A DNA stretch of 64,000 nt, taken from Notamacropus eugenii (lineage: Eukaryota > Chordata > Mammalia > Diprotodontia > Macropodidae). The notes beneath the pieces are model-generated. The model saw only the letters and a program-made list of their open reading frames with translations. It did not search any database and was not told where the DNA came from. Every line of letters starts with the position of its first letter. The first letter of the stretch is position 1. The stretch covers positions 25,611,403 through 25,675,402 of the forward strand of contig NC_092878.1 of assembly GCF_028372415.1 (NCBI RefSeq). Reading direction: 5' to 3'. Of the stretch, positions 33,225-44,547 are shown in pieces. Made by a program: the position numbers and the translations under genes.

Positions 33225-33298
33225 CAACATGGCACCAAGAAAACCTCAAATGGAGTTGCAAAGAATCAGACATGACTGAAAACCGACTGAACTGAATT
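33225..33298 (+). mobile_element. WSINE-like tail fragment
   Basis: 'caccaagaaaacctcaaatgg' then 'aatcagacatgactgaaaac'. Confidence 0.7.
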
Positions 33299-34156
33299 TA
33301 TTGTTTCAATTTTTCCCATTAAAAATAAATCAGCATGAAACATCATTAAATGCTTGTGAGAACAGGATCAATGAATGGATATGACCCATTATTCTGGTGC
33401 TGTACACAAGAGGCAGAGGAATCATTTTCTATTCTATGAGATATTGATTTTTCACTTTGTAGGCTTGTAAATTACGGGGCTTCACTGATGAAATTGATTG
33501 TGCTGATTCAATGTGTGGGAGGTAAATAAGACAAAAAGAAAAAAATATTTTCAACTCTCACAATATCACAATTTCCATTAACCTTCACTTTTGTTTTGTT
33601 TTTTAATTGTTAACAAAAAGAAGTTTAATTGGCCTCATTGTAGAAAAAATATAGCTCTTAACTGGGAAGATGCAGACAGTGTCTTTTCTGGACATAAGCC
33701 AAACCTAAAGAACTTGGACTCTATGAGGATGTGGTGAAGGGAAGCAAGGAAGATGGAGGAGGAAAGTCCTTGCGTGACCAGGAAACCACATTAAAGGCAC
33801 TTTAAGGCCATCAGAAAGCTACAGCGGAAGACACTGAGCTGGAGCCTATTTTAGCCTCTCCTTTGACATAAAAAACAGCCCAATGGACGTTATTTAAATC
33901 TTGTCAAACTCAGATCCTTTAAATCAAGTCATCACAAAGAACAAATCAGCAATCAGCAGATTGTAATTGGTACAACTATTACAATTTATGTATTAATTTT
34001 TCTAGTAAAGACCTCTAAGTTATTTGAAGGGAAGTTGGACTAATTGAGAAGGCAAATTATTCATAAAATCACACAGATAAAAGGAACTCAGAGTGGTCAT
34101 ATAAACGATCTCACAGGTCTATTGTGAATAAACCAGTCTGTAAAAAGTAAAGTGTG
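33299..34156. other. mostly unique intron, candidate conserved element
   Basis: No repeats seen. An inverted pair ATTGTAAT (33960-33967) / ATTACAAT (33978-33985) lies in an AT-rich stretch. A regulatory role is speculative. Confidence 0.45.
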
Positions 34157-34157
34157 G

Positions 34158-34205
<48 letters not shown>

Positions 34206-34206
34206 T
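34157..34206. repeat. (CAT)n microsatellite
   Basis: About 16 uninterrupted CAT units, followed by a SINE fragment. Confidence 0.96.
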
Positions 34207-34285
34207 ATTGACTTAACCCCCTCATAACCTTTCTCAGTTTCAGTTTCCCCATCTGTAAAATGGGGGAAATAATAGTGGCAAGAAA
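34207..34285 (+). mobile_element. SINE core fragment
   Basis: 'tcagtttccccatctgtaaa' with a short upstream 'gacttaacccc'. Confidence 0.6.
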
Positions 34286-34480
34286 ATCAGTCATGCATTT
34301 TGTGCATGGTCTTCATTTCATCATTTCGCTTTCTAGGCATGAATAGTTTCAGTTTGGGGATCTCAGTGAATATCATCTAAGAAATGACCCTTCAGAGGTT
34401 TGAACACTTATTAGGTTTCTCTCTCTTTTTGTCGAGGTTAGGTGATCCCAATATCCAGAAACATTTTCCCTAAGACCTGC

Positions 34481-34722
34481 TTTGTTGTTGAGTTGTGTCT
34501 GACTGACTGTTCATGACCCTGTGGATGCCAATATTGTCCATGAGCTTTTCTTGGCAAAAATACTGGAGTGCCATTTGAAACTTCTCCAGTGGATTAAGGC
34601 AATCAGAGGTTGTGACTTGCCCAAGGTCACACAGCTAGTAAGTGTCTGAGGCTGGATTTGAATTCAGGTCTTCCTGACTCCAGGCCCTAGTGCTCTATCC
34701 ATTGAGCCACCAAGCAACTTCA
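34481..34722 (-). mobile_element. WSINE-like SINE, full length
   Basis: 'tgttgttgagttgtgtctga' to 'tctatccattgagccaccaa', with the core 'cccaaggtcacacagctagt'. Confidence 0.85.
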
Positions 34723-34956
34723 AAGTCCTGTTTTATGGTTATTTAATCATAGTCTTTGCTTTTTTCTCTATGTTCTCTGTGATATAATGACCAACAAAAA
34801 ATAAATAATAACCCATAAAATTTTACTAGTTTGACTTCTTTCCTTGGTAGGGAATACAATAAATGATATAAAAATACCTCACTACTCAACTGGCAAAATT
34901 AGTATTCACTCTAATTGATTGGGTGTTTGTGAGAGTAATAAAAGCTGAACATATCC

Positions 34957-35182
34957 GTTTAGCCCAGCATTATTATTCTTCTTTATTTGTATATTTACCT
35001 TGAAAAACCATGGTTTATTTCTGTCTGTTCCTCAGACTTGATTTGTGTATTTGGCCAGCTCCCATACCCATTTAGTCCTGGGTTATTTTTCTTCTTTACT
35101 TGTATATTTACTTGGAAAAAAACATAGTCTATCTGAGTCTGTTCCTCAGGCTTGAATTGTCTATTTTGTCAGCTGCCCTAGG
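34957..35182. repeat. two tandem ~113-bp units
   Basis: Unit 1 (34957-35068) and unit 2 (35069-35182) share 'ttcttctttaNttgtatattta', 'tctgttcctcag', 'cttgaNttgt' and 'ccagctNcc' in the same order. Divergence is moderate, so the duplication is old. No repeat family recognised. Confidence 0.8.
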
Positions 35183-35189
35183 AGAGGAA

Positions 35190-35362
35190 AGTATTAATAG
35201 GAATAATAACAGCTGTATAAAGTGCTTTAAGGTTTGTGAAACACTTTACATATGCTTCATTTGATCCTTACCACACCCATCAGGTAAGTACTATCATTTT
35301 CCTCATTTTGCAGATGAGGAAACTGAGGTTGAGAGAGGTTAAGTGACTTATTCAAGTATTAT
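35190..35362 (-). mobile_element. Mar1/MIR-like CORE-SINE 3' half
   Basis: 'aataataacagctgtataaa', 'tttgatccttaccacaccc', 'cagatgaggaaactgaggtt'. Confidence 0.75.
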
Positions 35363-35364
35363 AG

Positions 35365-35552
35365 ATTAAGCTGGAAACAACTTAAAGACCATTATATCCA
35401 ATGTCCTCATTTTATATTTTACAAATGAGGAAAATGAGGCACAGAGAAATTGTGGCTTGTCCAGGACCACACTAGTATGTTTTTGAAGCAGGATTTGAAC
35501 TCAGGTGTTCCTGACATTAAGTCCAGGATTCTCTCTACCTGGCTGCCTCAAA
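35365..35552 (-). mobile_element. CORE-SINE
   Basis: 'ttacaaatgaggaaaatgag', 'gatttgaactcaggtgttcc', 'ctctctacctggctgcctc'. Confidence 0.7.
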
Positions 35553-35639
35553 GGAATCTTGAACCATTCATAAGTCCCCCATTATAGAATAAGTTTAGAC
35601 CCTGCAAACCCCTTGAGAGGGCATCTTTAGAGAGAATAG

Positions 35640-35812
35640 CAATAATAGTTTACATTATAACCTATATCAAATTGCTTGCCTTCTCAATGGGGGAGGGGAG
35701 GAGGCAAATGGAGGGAAGAAGAGAATTTGGAACTCAAAAAATTTTAAAAACAAATGTTACAACTTGTTTTTACATTTAATTAGGGATGAAATAAATATTA
35801 AAAAAAAACAAA
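35640..35812 (+). mobile_element. HAL1/L1 3' end
   Basis: 'caaattgcttgccttctcaa', a G-rich run, 'agagaatttggaactcaaaa', 'aaaacaaatgttacaactt' and an A tail. Confidence 0.8.
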
Positions 35813-35949
35813 CTCTACCTGGTCAGTTTACTGCTTCATATACAAACCTCTTTTTTGTTCTTTCTATACAGACATAGTCATGCTTGTTGATGATTAATAT
35901 TATAATAAAAGAAAAAATTGAAAATGCTCAACAAAAAAATATAAAAGAT

Positions 35950-36200
35950 AGCTTACATTTACTTAGCAATCCAAGGTTAAAATGAATTTTATAAAAATCA
36001 TCTCCTCCATTCCTTGCAACCACCTTGTAAAGTATTATCCTCATTTTAGTATTATTTTAATATCATTTTAATATCATCTTTGTTTTACAGATGAGGAAAC
36101 TGAGGTTGAAAGGTTAGTTGTTCAAGGTCATACATGGCAGATCTAGAACTCAAACCCAGCTCTTCTCATATCAAGTCCATTGTTCCTTCAACTCTACCAC
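35950..36200 (-). mobile_element. Mar1/MIR-like CORE-SINE
   Basis: Reversed tail, then 'cagatgaggaaactgaggtt' and a decayed head. A TATCATTTTAA repeat at about 36050-36080 enlarges the middle. Confidence 0.65.
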
Positions 36201-36204
36201 ATAG

Positions 36205-36560
36205 AACCTCGGAATTGAAAGAGACCTCAGAGTTCAAGTAGCACAACTCATATCTGAAACAGGAAAACCCTCTATAGGAGCCTTGATTGGCCATTTAACA
36301 GTCACTTAAAACCTAGGGAGATGGGGAACATACTACCTGCGTAAGCAGTCCTTTCAACTTTTTGGACATCTCTTTTTAGGGAAGTTTTCTTTTATGAAGA
36401 ACAAAAATGTCCTTCTTTTCTATCCATAGAAGATGCAAAATTATTCTAATCTCTTTTTTAAATAAGAGAACTCTTCAAATATCTAAAGATAGCTATCCTG
36501 TCCCCTTCCCCCCAAACACTTCTCTAGGTTAAATAGCCCTAGGTTGCACAAACCCCCATA
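36205..36560 (-). mobile_element. CR1/L3 LINE 3' region
   Basis: 'gagacctcagagttcaagta', 'gatggggaacatactacctg', 'cctttcaactttttggacat', 'agatagctatcctgtccccttc', 'tctaggttaaatagcccta' follow reversed CR1/L3. Confidence 0.75.
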
Positions 36561-36974
36561 AGTAATAACCTACCCCCTCAGCCCTTACATAAAACTTTTA
36601 AAAATTGTGTAATTCACTTACATTGAAAGTTTATGAAGTATAGCTATCTTTGTTGGTGTCTTATCTTACTAGATTATCACTTAATCTCAATGAGCCTTAG
36701 TTTTTTTCATCTGCAAATAATGATAATGGTGCCTATAGTACAAGGTACTCTAAATGCTAGTAAATGTTTAATAATCAGCACTCGGGGTGTGGGTCAAAAA
36801 GCATGAAGTGCTTTTAAATTTAATCCACTAACATTTTCTCCATGACATTCTTAAGTCTAGATAAACAACAATAAATAATAAATCAAAGCCCTGATTTGTG
36901 GTGTTCACCCTTTCCATTTTCCTATGCTCATACTGAAATTATAACTGTACAAACTGATTGCAGCGCACCCGGGC
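36561..36974. other. intronic sequence, one weak MIR-like stretch
   Basis: About 36660-36775 has a faint plus-strand MIR core and tail. The rest is unassigned. Confidence 0.45.
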
Positions 36975-37072
36975 TGTGGTACCTACCTTCCAGGGTTGCT
37001 GGATGGCTTCAGTGAGATGGTTCATGTGAATCACTTTGCAATTCTTTAGGTGCTCTGTAAAAGTCAGGTATT
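36975..37072 (+). mobile_element. Mar1/MIR tail fragment
   Basis: 'gtacctaccttccagggttg' then 'atcactttgcaattcttta'. Confidence 0.6.
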
Positions 37073-37074
37073 AC

Positions 37075-37330
37075 TGCTGCTGAGTTCCTCAGCAGGTCTT
37101 ATGTAAACTTTGCCCCATAAAGCGCCACCAAACCACTGACTCATATTGAACTTGAAATCCAGTAAAACTTTCAGGTTCTTTGGATGTGGATCAGTGTTTG
37201 GCCACATGTCTTTCATGTTGTGCCTGGAAGTTGCATTTTTGAACCTTGTTGCATCCCAAGGCAAGGCTGCTAAGACAGTGAGTAGGCTAACCCTGAGTGG
37301 AGGCAGAGTGGAATGTACTCCTCGATAGGG
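37075..37330 (-). mobile_element. CR1/L3 LINE fragment
   Basis: Minus strand 'ggatttcaagttcaatatga' and 'gtcagtggtttggtggcgc' match the CR1/L3 segment that normally continues into 'gccaaaaaagctaatg'. A 142-codon open frame here is a by-product. Confidence 0.55.
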
Positions 37331-37689
37331 TAGGGAGTGAGGGGTTGGGATAGATGTGGGATCTGAACAAGGGTGTTCTGGTATTTGTTTAATAACAAGC
37401 TCTCCAAAAAAAAAAAAAAGGATGCAGGATATACTTTTCAGTTTAATATGCATTATTAATATTTTCTCCAATACTTTCTTAAATCTAGGCAATCAACAAA
37501 ACCATAAATTAAGCCGCCACTTGTAGCATTTGCCTATTTCCACAGTGTGAATGGTCACACTGCAATTTCCAAATTTAAATCAGCTCCTTTTACAGTTAAC
37601 ACCAATACATCCCTAGCTCAAAATTAAGAGAACATACAAAATGAAAGGCCAGTTTGAGTTGGTACCACTGGATGTATAAAACTTCAAAA
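37331..37689. other. intronic sequence without recognised features
   Basis: Contains a 14-bp A run at about 37407. Nothing else assigned. Confidence 0.5.
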
Positions 37690-38285
37690 TCTTAGGATCA
37701 AAAACAAGTTGTACTATATATCAAAGTAGTTATAACAGTAAGGTTTCCAGAGCGCAAAGAACTAGAAACACATGAGTGCTTGTGGATTATGGAATGACTG
37801 AAAGAACTGTGGTGAATGGATATAGTGGAATATTACTGTGCAATAAGAAATGCTGAAGAAGAAGAATTCAGAGAAACCCAGGAACTGGGTTTCTGTAGGA
37901 ACTGATGAAGTATAAAATAAGAATCCTAAAAAATAACAGGCACACAACTACATTAATGCAAATGGAAGAACACTAAAAATTAGCTGAATCCTGAGTAATT
38001 GTAAAAACCAGTCTTGACCCTACATGTCAGAAGCAAATCTCCCTCATCTTGGCAGAGAGATAAAGAGCCTTGCAGTGCTGAATGTATTATATCCATTGTT
38101 AGACACTGTCTCTGAAGCAGGATTTTGGGGATGTTGTTGTTGTGAGATTTGAGGGGTTTAGGTTTGGGTTTTCCTTTTTCTGTTTAATTCATTTTCTTTC
38201 TTCCATTTCAAACAGGATGAAAGGGATAATTTAGACATAAAATGAAAAGGCATAAATAAAACATATTTGTTTTTAAATTCAAGGG
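37690..38285 (+). mobile_element. old L1-like 3' end
   Basis: 'tggaatattactgtgcaata' and 'agaaatgctgaagaagaaga' echo the L1 ORF2 end (MEYYCAIRNAEEEEF-like). A T-rich stretch and A-rich end follow. More diverged than the L1 at 17.5 kb. Confidence 0.65.
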
Positions 38286-38317
38286 GCTGGGATGGGTGAG
38301 TGCGTGGGGAGTACCAG

Positions 38318-38545
38318 AGCAAGCATTTATTAAGCATCTACTACAGGCCAGCACTGTGCTAAATGTTTAACATTTGGTTGATGCTCACAACAACCCTGGG
38401 AAGTAGGTGCTATTATTAATTCATTTTACAATTGAGGAAACTGAGGCAGGCAGAAGTTAAGTGACATGCCCAAGGTCATACAGCTGGTGTCTGAAGTCAA
38501 ATTTGAACTTAGGTCTTTATGACATTCTACCCACTGCCTACTTGC
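38318..38545 (-). mobile_element. Mar1/MIR-like CORE-SINE
   Basis: 'agcatttattaagcatctac', 'gctcacaacaaccctgggaa', 'caattgaggaaactgaggca', 'catgcccaaggtcatacagc'. Confidence 0.8.
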
Positions 38546-38849
38546 ACCAGAGCAGGGATTTAAGTCTTGGAAATCCCTAATAGATCAGGAAGACAAAATT
38601 CTGAGACTGTTGTGGAGCTGGCTTTCTATTTCACTCAGCTTTATTTCTCAAAGCTTAGGTCTTTGTATCGTGGTCATGTGTGTTCCCCACTCCCATTCAA
38701 AGCTGATATGGCTACCCCTGCCATCGGACCATGGATTTATCAAAACTCAAGTGTCAAACTTCATATTTATTCCTATTATATCTAATCTTTCTAGAGCTGG
38801 CCCATTGCCCTAGCCTGGGAATAATATCTAGTTATTCAATAATATTGTT
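38546..38849. other. intronic sequence, possible decayed LINE
   Basis: Leads into the CR1-like segment that follows and may belong to it. Not recognised on its own. Confidence 0.4.
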
Positions 38850-39200
38850 GTTATTCAATCTATTATCGATCCTTTCCAACTTCTTATCATCCTTACATCT
38901 TTTAAGTATGCCATCTGGTCATCATCAAAGTCACCATAAAGAGCAGAGAATGGAGTTCTGTGACACTCCCTTCAGGACGTCCCTAGTCCGTTAATCAGTA
39001 TTGAGTCCGATGGCTCAATCATTCAGCCCCATCCACAACACATCTTTCCTTCTTATCCACAAGAATTCTTTGAGAGATGTCAAGAGACTCACCTTATCTC
39101 CAAAACATAAATGATCACAGATAAATATGATCCATTTCTCCAGCTTGAGCCTAGATAGGGAATGTATCCTCCAGGTGTTAATATACACCAGTTTCTGGCA
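38850..39200 (-). mobile_element. CR1-clade LINE fragment
   Basis: 'agttctgtgacactcccttc', 'tagtccgttaatcagtattg', 'ttatccacaagaattctttg' and 'agagatgtcaag' match a reversed CR1 ORF segment ('ccctgtggcactcc... acaagaat...gagagactttgtcaa'). Confidence 0.6.
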
Positions 39201-39289
39201 ACTAATAACATTTAATGATGACAGTGGTTTTCAGTATAAGAGCTATCATAATACCTATCACCTGTTCACACAGACCTAGGCACCTAGGT

Positions 39290-39592
39290 ATCTGAGTGGG
39301 GAGAGCACTGGGCATAAAGTCAAGATGTGAGTTCAAATCTAGCCTCAAATATTAGCTATGCAACACTGGGTAAGTCATTTAACCTTTACCTGCTTCTGTT
39401 TCCTCAGTTGTAAAATAATAATAGCATAATATATAGATAGATAACAATACTAAATAATGACATGATGATAATAACACCTACCTCACAGGGAAGTTGTGAA
39501 GATCAAATAAGATAATATTTGTAAAGCATTTAGTGTAATGCTTGGCACATAGTAGGTGTTTAATAAATACTTATTCCCTTCCCTTTCTCTTA
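39290..39592 (+). mobile_element. Mar1/MIR-like CORE-SINE, full length
   Basis: Head, core and the full L2-type tail ('acacctacctcacagggaag', 'cttggcacatagtaggtgtt', 'taataaatacttattccctt'). Confidence 0.85.
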
Positions 39593-40357
39593 ATTGTACT
39601 AACAATAATATAGGTGTATGTATGTGTATATATACATATGTGTGTACATACATGTATACATATTCAGCCTGAGCTTCCTAACTATGGATTAAAGTCCAAG
39701 GATGGATATACTTTGTCCTAGGTAAGCCCTTTCCAGATTTACCAGAGAAAATAAAATATAGGTTCTCCCAAGACAAAAGGGAAAAATGAAATTTCACATG
39801 TGATTGGGCGGTTTTGTTTTGGGTATGCTTTTCCCTCTTGTTTAAATTCTAGCCACCCCGTAACTTCATATATCACAGAATTTGTATTTTACAGACAACC
39901 TCTCAACTTGAATCAATATTCCATGACTATCATATGACCTTCCAGCCAGTTACAGATCCAAATCATTGTTTGTAAAGCCTGTCACAGAGAATGGGGAAAA
40001 TGGTTGTCTTGTGAACAAAATGAGTGAAAACCAGAAATGTCATTTGGTATTCTTAAGGCACAAAAATGCTAAAAAGCCTCCCAAAATTCATTAAACAAAT
40101 GATATCAGAAGAAAAGATTTTAGGAGAATTCACTGTAGGGTATTATCAGCCTGTCACCCATTGGATCTGCCACTAGATGCCTGCTTCTATAAAGGAAACT
40201 GCTACAAGATGCCCTCAGAGGTGGTGCTGTGAATTCTCTAAAATCTAGGAGGCATTAGAGGAAATGAAATGTTCCCTCAGGAGCAGAACTGAGCCTTTGG
40301 ACATGGCTACATTCCTCTCTGATTCTAGATGGGGGCTTGAGGTAATTACTAGAGAGA
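39593..40357. other. intronic sequence with a short TATG-rich tract
   Basis: 39610-39662 is a degenerate (TATG/TACA) run, probably grown from the end of the preceding SINE. The remainder is unassigned. Confidence 0.55.
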
Positions 40358-40590
40358 GTGAGGTAGTGCAATGGGTAGATCACTGTGCCTAAAGTCAGGA
40401 GGATTCTTCTTCCTGAGTTCAAATCTAGCCTCAAATACTTACTAGTTGTGTGACCATGGGCAAGTCACTTAACCCTATTTGCCTTTGTTCCTTTTCTGTA
40501 AAACTGACTGGAGAAGAAAATGGCAAACCACTCCACTTCTTTTGCCAAAAAAACCCTACAACTTGGGTCACAAAGAGTCAGAACAACAAT
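40358..40590 (+). mobile_element. WSINE-like SINE
   Basis: 'agtgcaatgggtagatcact', 'gtgtgaccatgggcaagtca', 'ggcaaaccactccacttctt', 'cttgggtcacaaagagtcag'. Confidence 0.85.
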
Positions 40591-41799
40591 ATGGAATTAC
40601 TCAGCAATCTTCTCAACCAAAATGAGAAGTATCAGAAAAGAGGGTTATTCCATCTAATCCTGGATTTAACCCTTTGATGGCGTTAAGAACTTGGGTACAG
40701 GCAAGCAGGTCTTTGGAGTGGTACTTTGGGGGTCTAGGGAAATCAAAGACTGTGACCCTTAGTCTACCATTTATTTGATGAATATACTTAACGAGGTCAC
40801 TTCAATGCTTTAGCTTGGTTTCTCCAACTGGATGGTGGGAATTGCCAATGACATTAATTTATAATGTACAAAATGCTTCAAGGTAAGACTTTTCTGTGGC
40901 TTTGTAGATTGTTGTCTGCCAATTTGGCCTAAAATTTTAGTTAAGGCAATGGAAAAAGAGATTGAAGGTCCATAAAACCAACCATGCATATCCTTGGTCC
41001 TCATGAATTTAATCCATAGATGCCCTCCAGCTCTACTCCTATGAAACCCACATGATTGACTTGGTTCTTGTTTGGCAGGGGCGTGGAAGGGGGGTCAATG
41101 GGGAGGTTTACATTTTTAGGGGAGGAAGTACTGGGAACTTTATAAAATCAGCTGTCTGCCACTCTGAGAATTCCCACTAAAATCAAAGCCTGTTTGCTGG
41201 AACATTTTAAATGTTGCTTAGAAAATATAGTGAAAAATGATTTTTTTGGAAAAAAAAGTGAATAGAGAACCATCATCTTTGTATTCAACTCTTTTCCTAG
41301 TGAGGTAAATTCTAGACCCTTGACCTTCAGGTTTCAAGAGGTTCAATCAGGCTTTTGCCTGTATTGATGCATTTAATGAAATTCCTTCGGAAACAAATAA
41401 GCTCTATTGATAGCTAGCACTGCCTTTTAGGGACAGAAGCCACAACTGTGGAAGGGGTTGTCATTTTGTTTGTTATTGAATTTCACTCTTGTTTTCTCCT
41501 TCCTCCTCCTCCTCCGCTGCCCACTATCCTGCTAGAATAGTAGTCAGAGTATTTCAGCTCTTTTTAGTTCATTGATGAGAATTTGAGGGTCAGAAAAGAG
41601 GTTCTGATTTGGGGACTGCTATCCTTTCCCTGGCTTAGACTCATTTTGCTAGCTTTCAAGGTGCACAGCTCTTGGCCAGACCTTTCTTACAATGGCAGAA
41701 ATAGTACAATTGAATCAGAGAAACAAAACAGTCTTTTACGTATCAACTCTGAACTTAAATTTTGTGCTCTATGGAGCTGGCGCCATATTCTAAAAAACA
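40591..41799. other. intronic sequence without recognised features
   Basis: A (TCC)n-like run at about 41498-41517 only. No ORF with recognisable homology. Confidence 0.55.
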
Positions 41800-41962
41800 G
41801 TTTCTTAACCTTTTTTGAACCATGGACCTGTTGGGTAGTACCAATGGATCTCTTGTCAAAATGATGGTTTTATATGCATGAAATAAGAATACATAGGATT
41901 ACAAAGGAAAGTAATTATATTGAAATATAGTTATCACAGACTCCAAATTAAAAACCCCTCTT
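41800..41962 (-). mobile_element. hAT-like non-autonomous DNA transposon
   Basis: 'agtttcttaacctttttt', 'tttatatgcatgaaataaga', 'tacataggattacaaaggaa' and 'attaaaaacccctc' are the reverse orientation of the copy at 59.86 kb; internally shortened. Confidence 0.6.
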
Positions 41963-42597
41963 TCAAAAGAATATGAATTTTTTAAAATGAGGTGGCATTT
42001 GCATTTCCATTAGTTTTCCTTTCAAAGGTCTAGACAGAAAGGCTTTCAAACCAGATAGAACAAGTCCAGCAGGTGATGTGATTGGAGGAGTACTAGAAAG
42101 GCCTACTTGCCCCCAAATAGCTGCCCTTCTACCTGACCTGCCAGGATGCCTGAAGTTCCATTTGTTAGAATTCAGTCCTTTGGTTTAAGGCTCTACATTT
42201 CCCCATTAGAATAAAGTGATCCATCAAAATGAAAATGCTCCCAGGAGGATGTAACATATTAAGTTATTATCTGTCATTAACACTCGTGTCCTTTCCAACT
42301 CTGACATTCTAAGTGCTAAGGACCTTCTTTCCCATTAGTCAATTGCTTTCTAATAGCTAGTTGAAAGGCAAAATCCTTGGGAAAAGCAAAGTTTTTTATA
42401 GCTCTGAGGGTCAAAGACATCTTCAGTTGACCTTAGTGGCATGGTGATTTTTCATGCTTTCTTATCTTGTAAGATTTTTGTCTGTGTCTTTCTAATGTTC
42501 CATAGAATATCTACCCCAAACACTCCCTATCTCCCTCAGCTTCTTTTAACATTTTGTGTGCAGAGTCAACACTCAGGTACATCCATATGTTACCCTT

Positions 42598-42598
<1 letters not shown>
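41963..42598. other. intronic sequence without recognised features
   Basis: Nothing assigned. Confidence 0.5.

Positions 42599-42663
<65 letters not shown>
42599..42663. repeat. (TC)n microsatellite
   Basis: About 32 uninterrupted TC units. The serine-leucine ORFs over it are artefacts. Confidence 0.97.
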
Positions 42664-42664
<1 letters not shown>

Positions 42665-42699
42665 ATATCTTTTACACGACTACTCTCCAGCAGTTCACC

Positions 42700-42760
42700 A
42701 GTCATCAAGCATTTATTGAGCACTTACCATGTGCATCATTCATCACACTGCTGTAATATA
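42700..42760 (-). mobile_element. L2 3' end scrap
   Basis: 'caagcatttattgagcactt' and 'accatgtgc'. Confidence 0.55.
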
Positions 42761-42785
42761 TCCCAACCTGCTTTACTGTAGTGAA

Positions 42786-43257
42786 TATAGCACTGGATGT
42801 CGAATCAGGAAGTCCCTGGTTCTGATTCTGTCCCCACCACTTACCAGTCTACCTTCAGTGCTCTCCCTCCTCATCTCTGCCTCCTGAATTTGCTGACTTC
42901 CCCAGCTTCCTTCAAATCCCAGCTAAAATCTTATCTACTGGAAGAAACCTTTCCAGATTCCCCTTTACGTTCGTGTCTTTCTTCTTTTGATTATCTCCAA
43001 TTTATCGTGCATATCTCTTGTTTATACATAGGTATTTGCATGTTGTCTCCCCCTCATTAGACTATGAGCTTCTAGAGGGCAGAGGTTTTATTTTACCTTT
43101 CTTTGAATTCCTGGCACTTAATTGATTATTGACTGACGGATGATGGCCAAAGTCTCTTACCTCTTTATGGCTGATTTTCCTCGTGTATAAAACAGGAGAG
43201 TTAGACTTGATGGTCTCTAAGTTCCCTGCCAGTTCTAAATCCATAATCCCATAACTA
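42786..43257 (+). mobile_element. CR1-tailed CORE-SINE, split by an L2 piece
   Basis: Left part 42786-42849 ('atagcactggatgtcgaatc...ctggttctgattctgtcccc...accacttacc'); right part 43143-43257 ('ctcttacctctttatggctg...ttagacttgatggtctctaa...tgccagttctaaatcc'). Confidence 0.65.
42850..43142 (+). mobile_element. L2-type 3' end nested in a SINE
   Basis: 'cccagctaaaatcttatcta', 'gaaacctttccagattcccc', 'cattagactatgagcttcta', 'gagggcagaggttttatttt' and the end 'cacttaattgattattgact'. Confidence 0.75.
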
Positions 43258-44547
43258 TGTATTTTTCCTTTGCTCTTAGGCCCACCTGTAATTGTGGTTC
43301 TTGTGAGATTGGCTTTAAATGATTTGCAGCCACTTCGCATCTGCAGAACACTGGTGTTTAAAAAAGATGGGTTTTTGCAGAAACAAGCAGCTTGGGATCA
43401 TTAAAAGTACTGCACAATTTTCAAAACACAGGTAATATTTTGATAGTTGGGAGGGTAGAAGATGACATTCTGTTTAAAAGGGGCCTCCCCAAGGATAGGT
43501 CAGGAAGGGGTGGAAGAGGGAGAGAAGTTATAGTAGCATGAGGACAGTAACAAATGCCAAGGAAAAGGGAACCCAGTGGGAGAACATGGCGAAGAGTGGG
43601 AGAGGAAGGGGAAGACAGATACAAACTTTGGCTGTCTCACAATATTGCTTTGGACTGGCATTCCCTAAAGACGATGACAGCTTTCTGTAGGTCTGAAAAA
43701 GCACTGGGGGAGTCCATCTGCCTTTCCTGGGAGAACAGCTGACAGAGATTATAAAGATTTCACAGATTTAGCTATTGCTGAAAGAGTAATAACACCAGCA
43801 AGGATCACAGGTGCCAGACACTATTTCTTGTAATTAAGTCTGAGTAGGGAAACGAATTCAGAAATGTGGATTTTTGTACTGCAGCAGGAGGAGGATGTGC
43901 TTGTTCCAATTACAGAGGTCTTGACAAGTTAATAAAGAGCCTGAGGAAACCATTGCTATTCCCTATAGCACAGCACATGAGTTTAAAAAAGAATTGTGCT
44001 AACACTCCCCCATGTCGGGATCCTTTGGGTGAACAGCTCTTCTAGTTTAAAAAAAATAACTAAAACCTCTGTGGATTAAGAATGATTCCAGTTTAGATGG
44101 ACCAGAAAAAGCACAAAATAGGTTTTAGAAAATAGGTTTTGGAAGTCCTGATGCTAGTAGAAGAAAGAGACCATAAGCCATAAATTCAGTATAAGGAAAA
44201 ACTGACTGAAGGAGTAAAGGACCCCAAACACAAAACTGAAAGCCCCAGGTATTAACACTAAAAGAGATGATGTACAAAAAATGGTGGATTCTAAAAGGAA
44301 GAGAAAGCAATTCAGAAGAAATGAGACCTGGGGCTGTGGGCCCAGGAAAGGAGCCTTAATGCAGGAAATTCTATAAGTAGAATGCAGGAAAGCCATTTTT
44401 TCCAGGTTCTGATGTCTAAGAGGAAAGCAATTTCAAGTCAAGACTTAAAAGGGCCAGTATACCTAAAAGAACTGTACTTTTTGGGGATTGTGGAGAGCCA
44501 CGAAACAGAATGTTTCAGCTAGGAAGTACCATATTGTCTATCTGTGG
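43258..44547. other. mostly unique intron, candidate conserved element
   Basis: About 43740-44060 shows no repeat signature and has several homeodomain-like and E-box-like motifs. No coding exon seen. Evolutionary conservation would have to be tested. Confidence 0.4.

Noticed and set aside
37064-37492. 142-codon minus-strand ORF
   Set aside because: It overlaps a reversed CR1/L3 fragment whose DNA landmarks explain the sequence; the frame does not match the LINE protein and there is no other support.
42441-42756. Ser-Leu rich ORFs
   Set aside because: Translation of the (TC)n microsatellite at 42599-42663.
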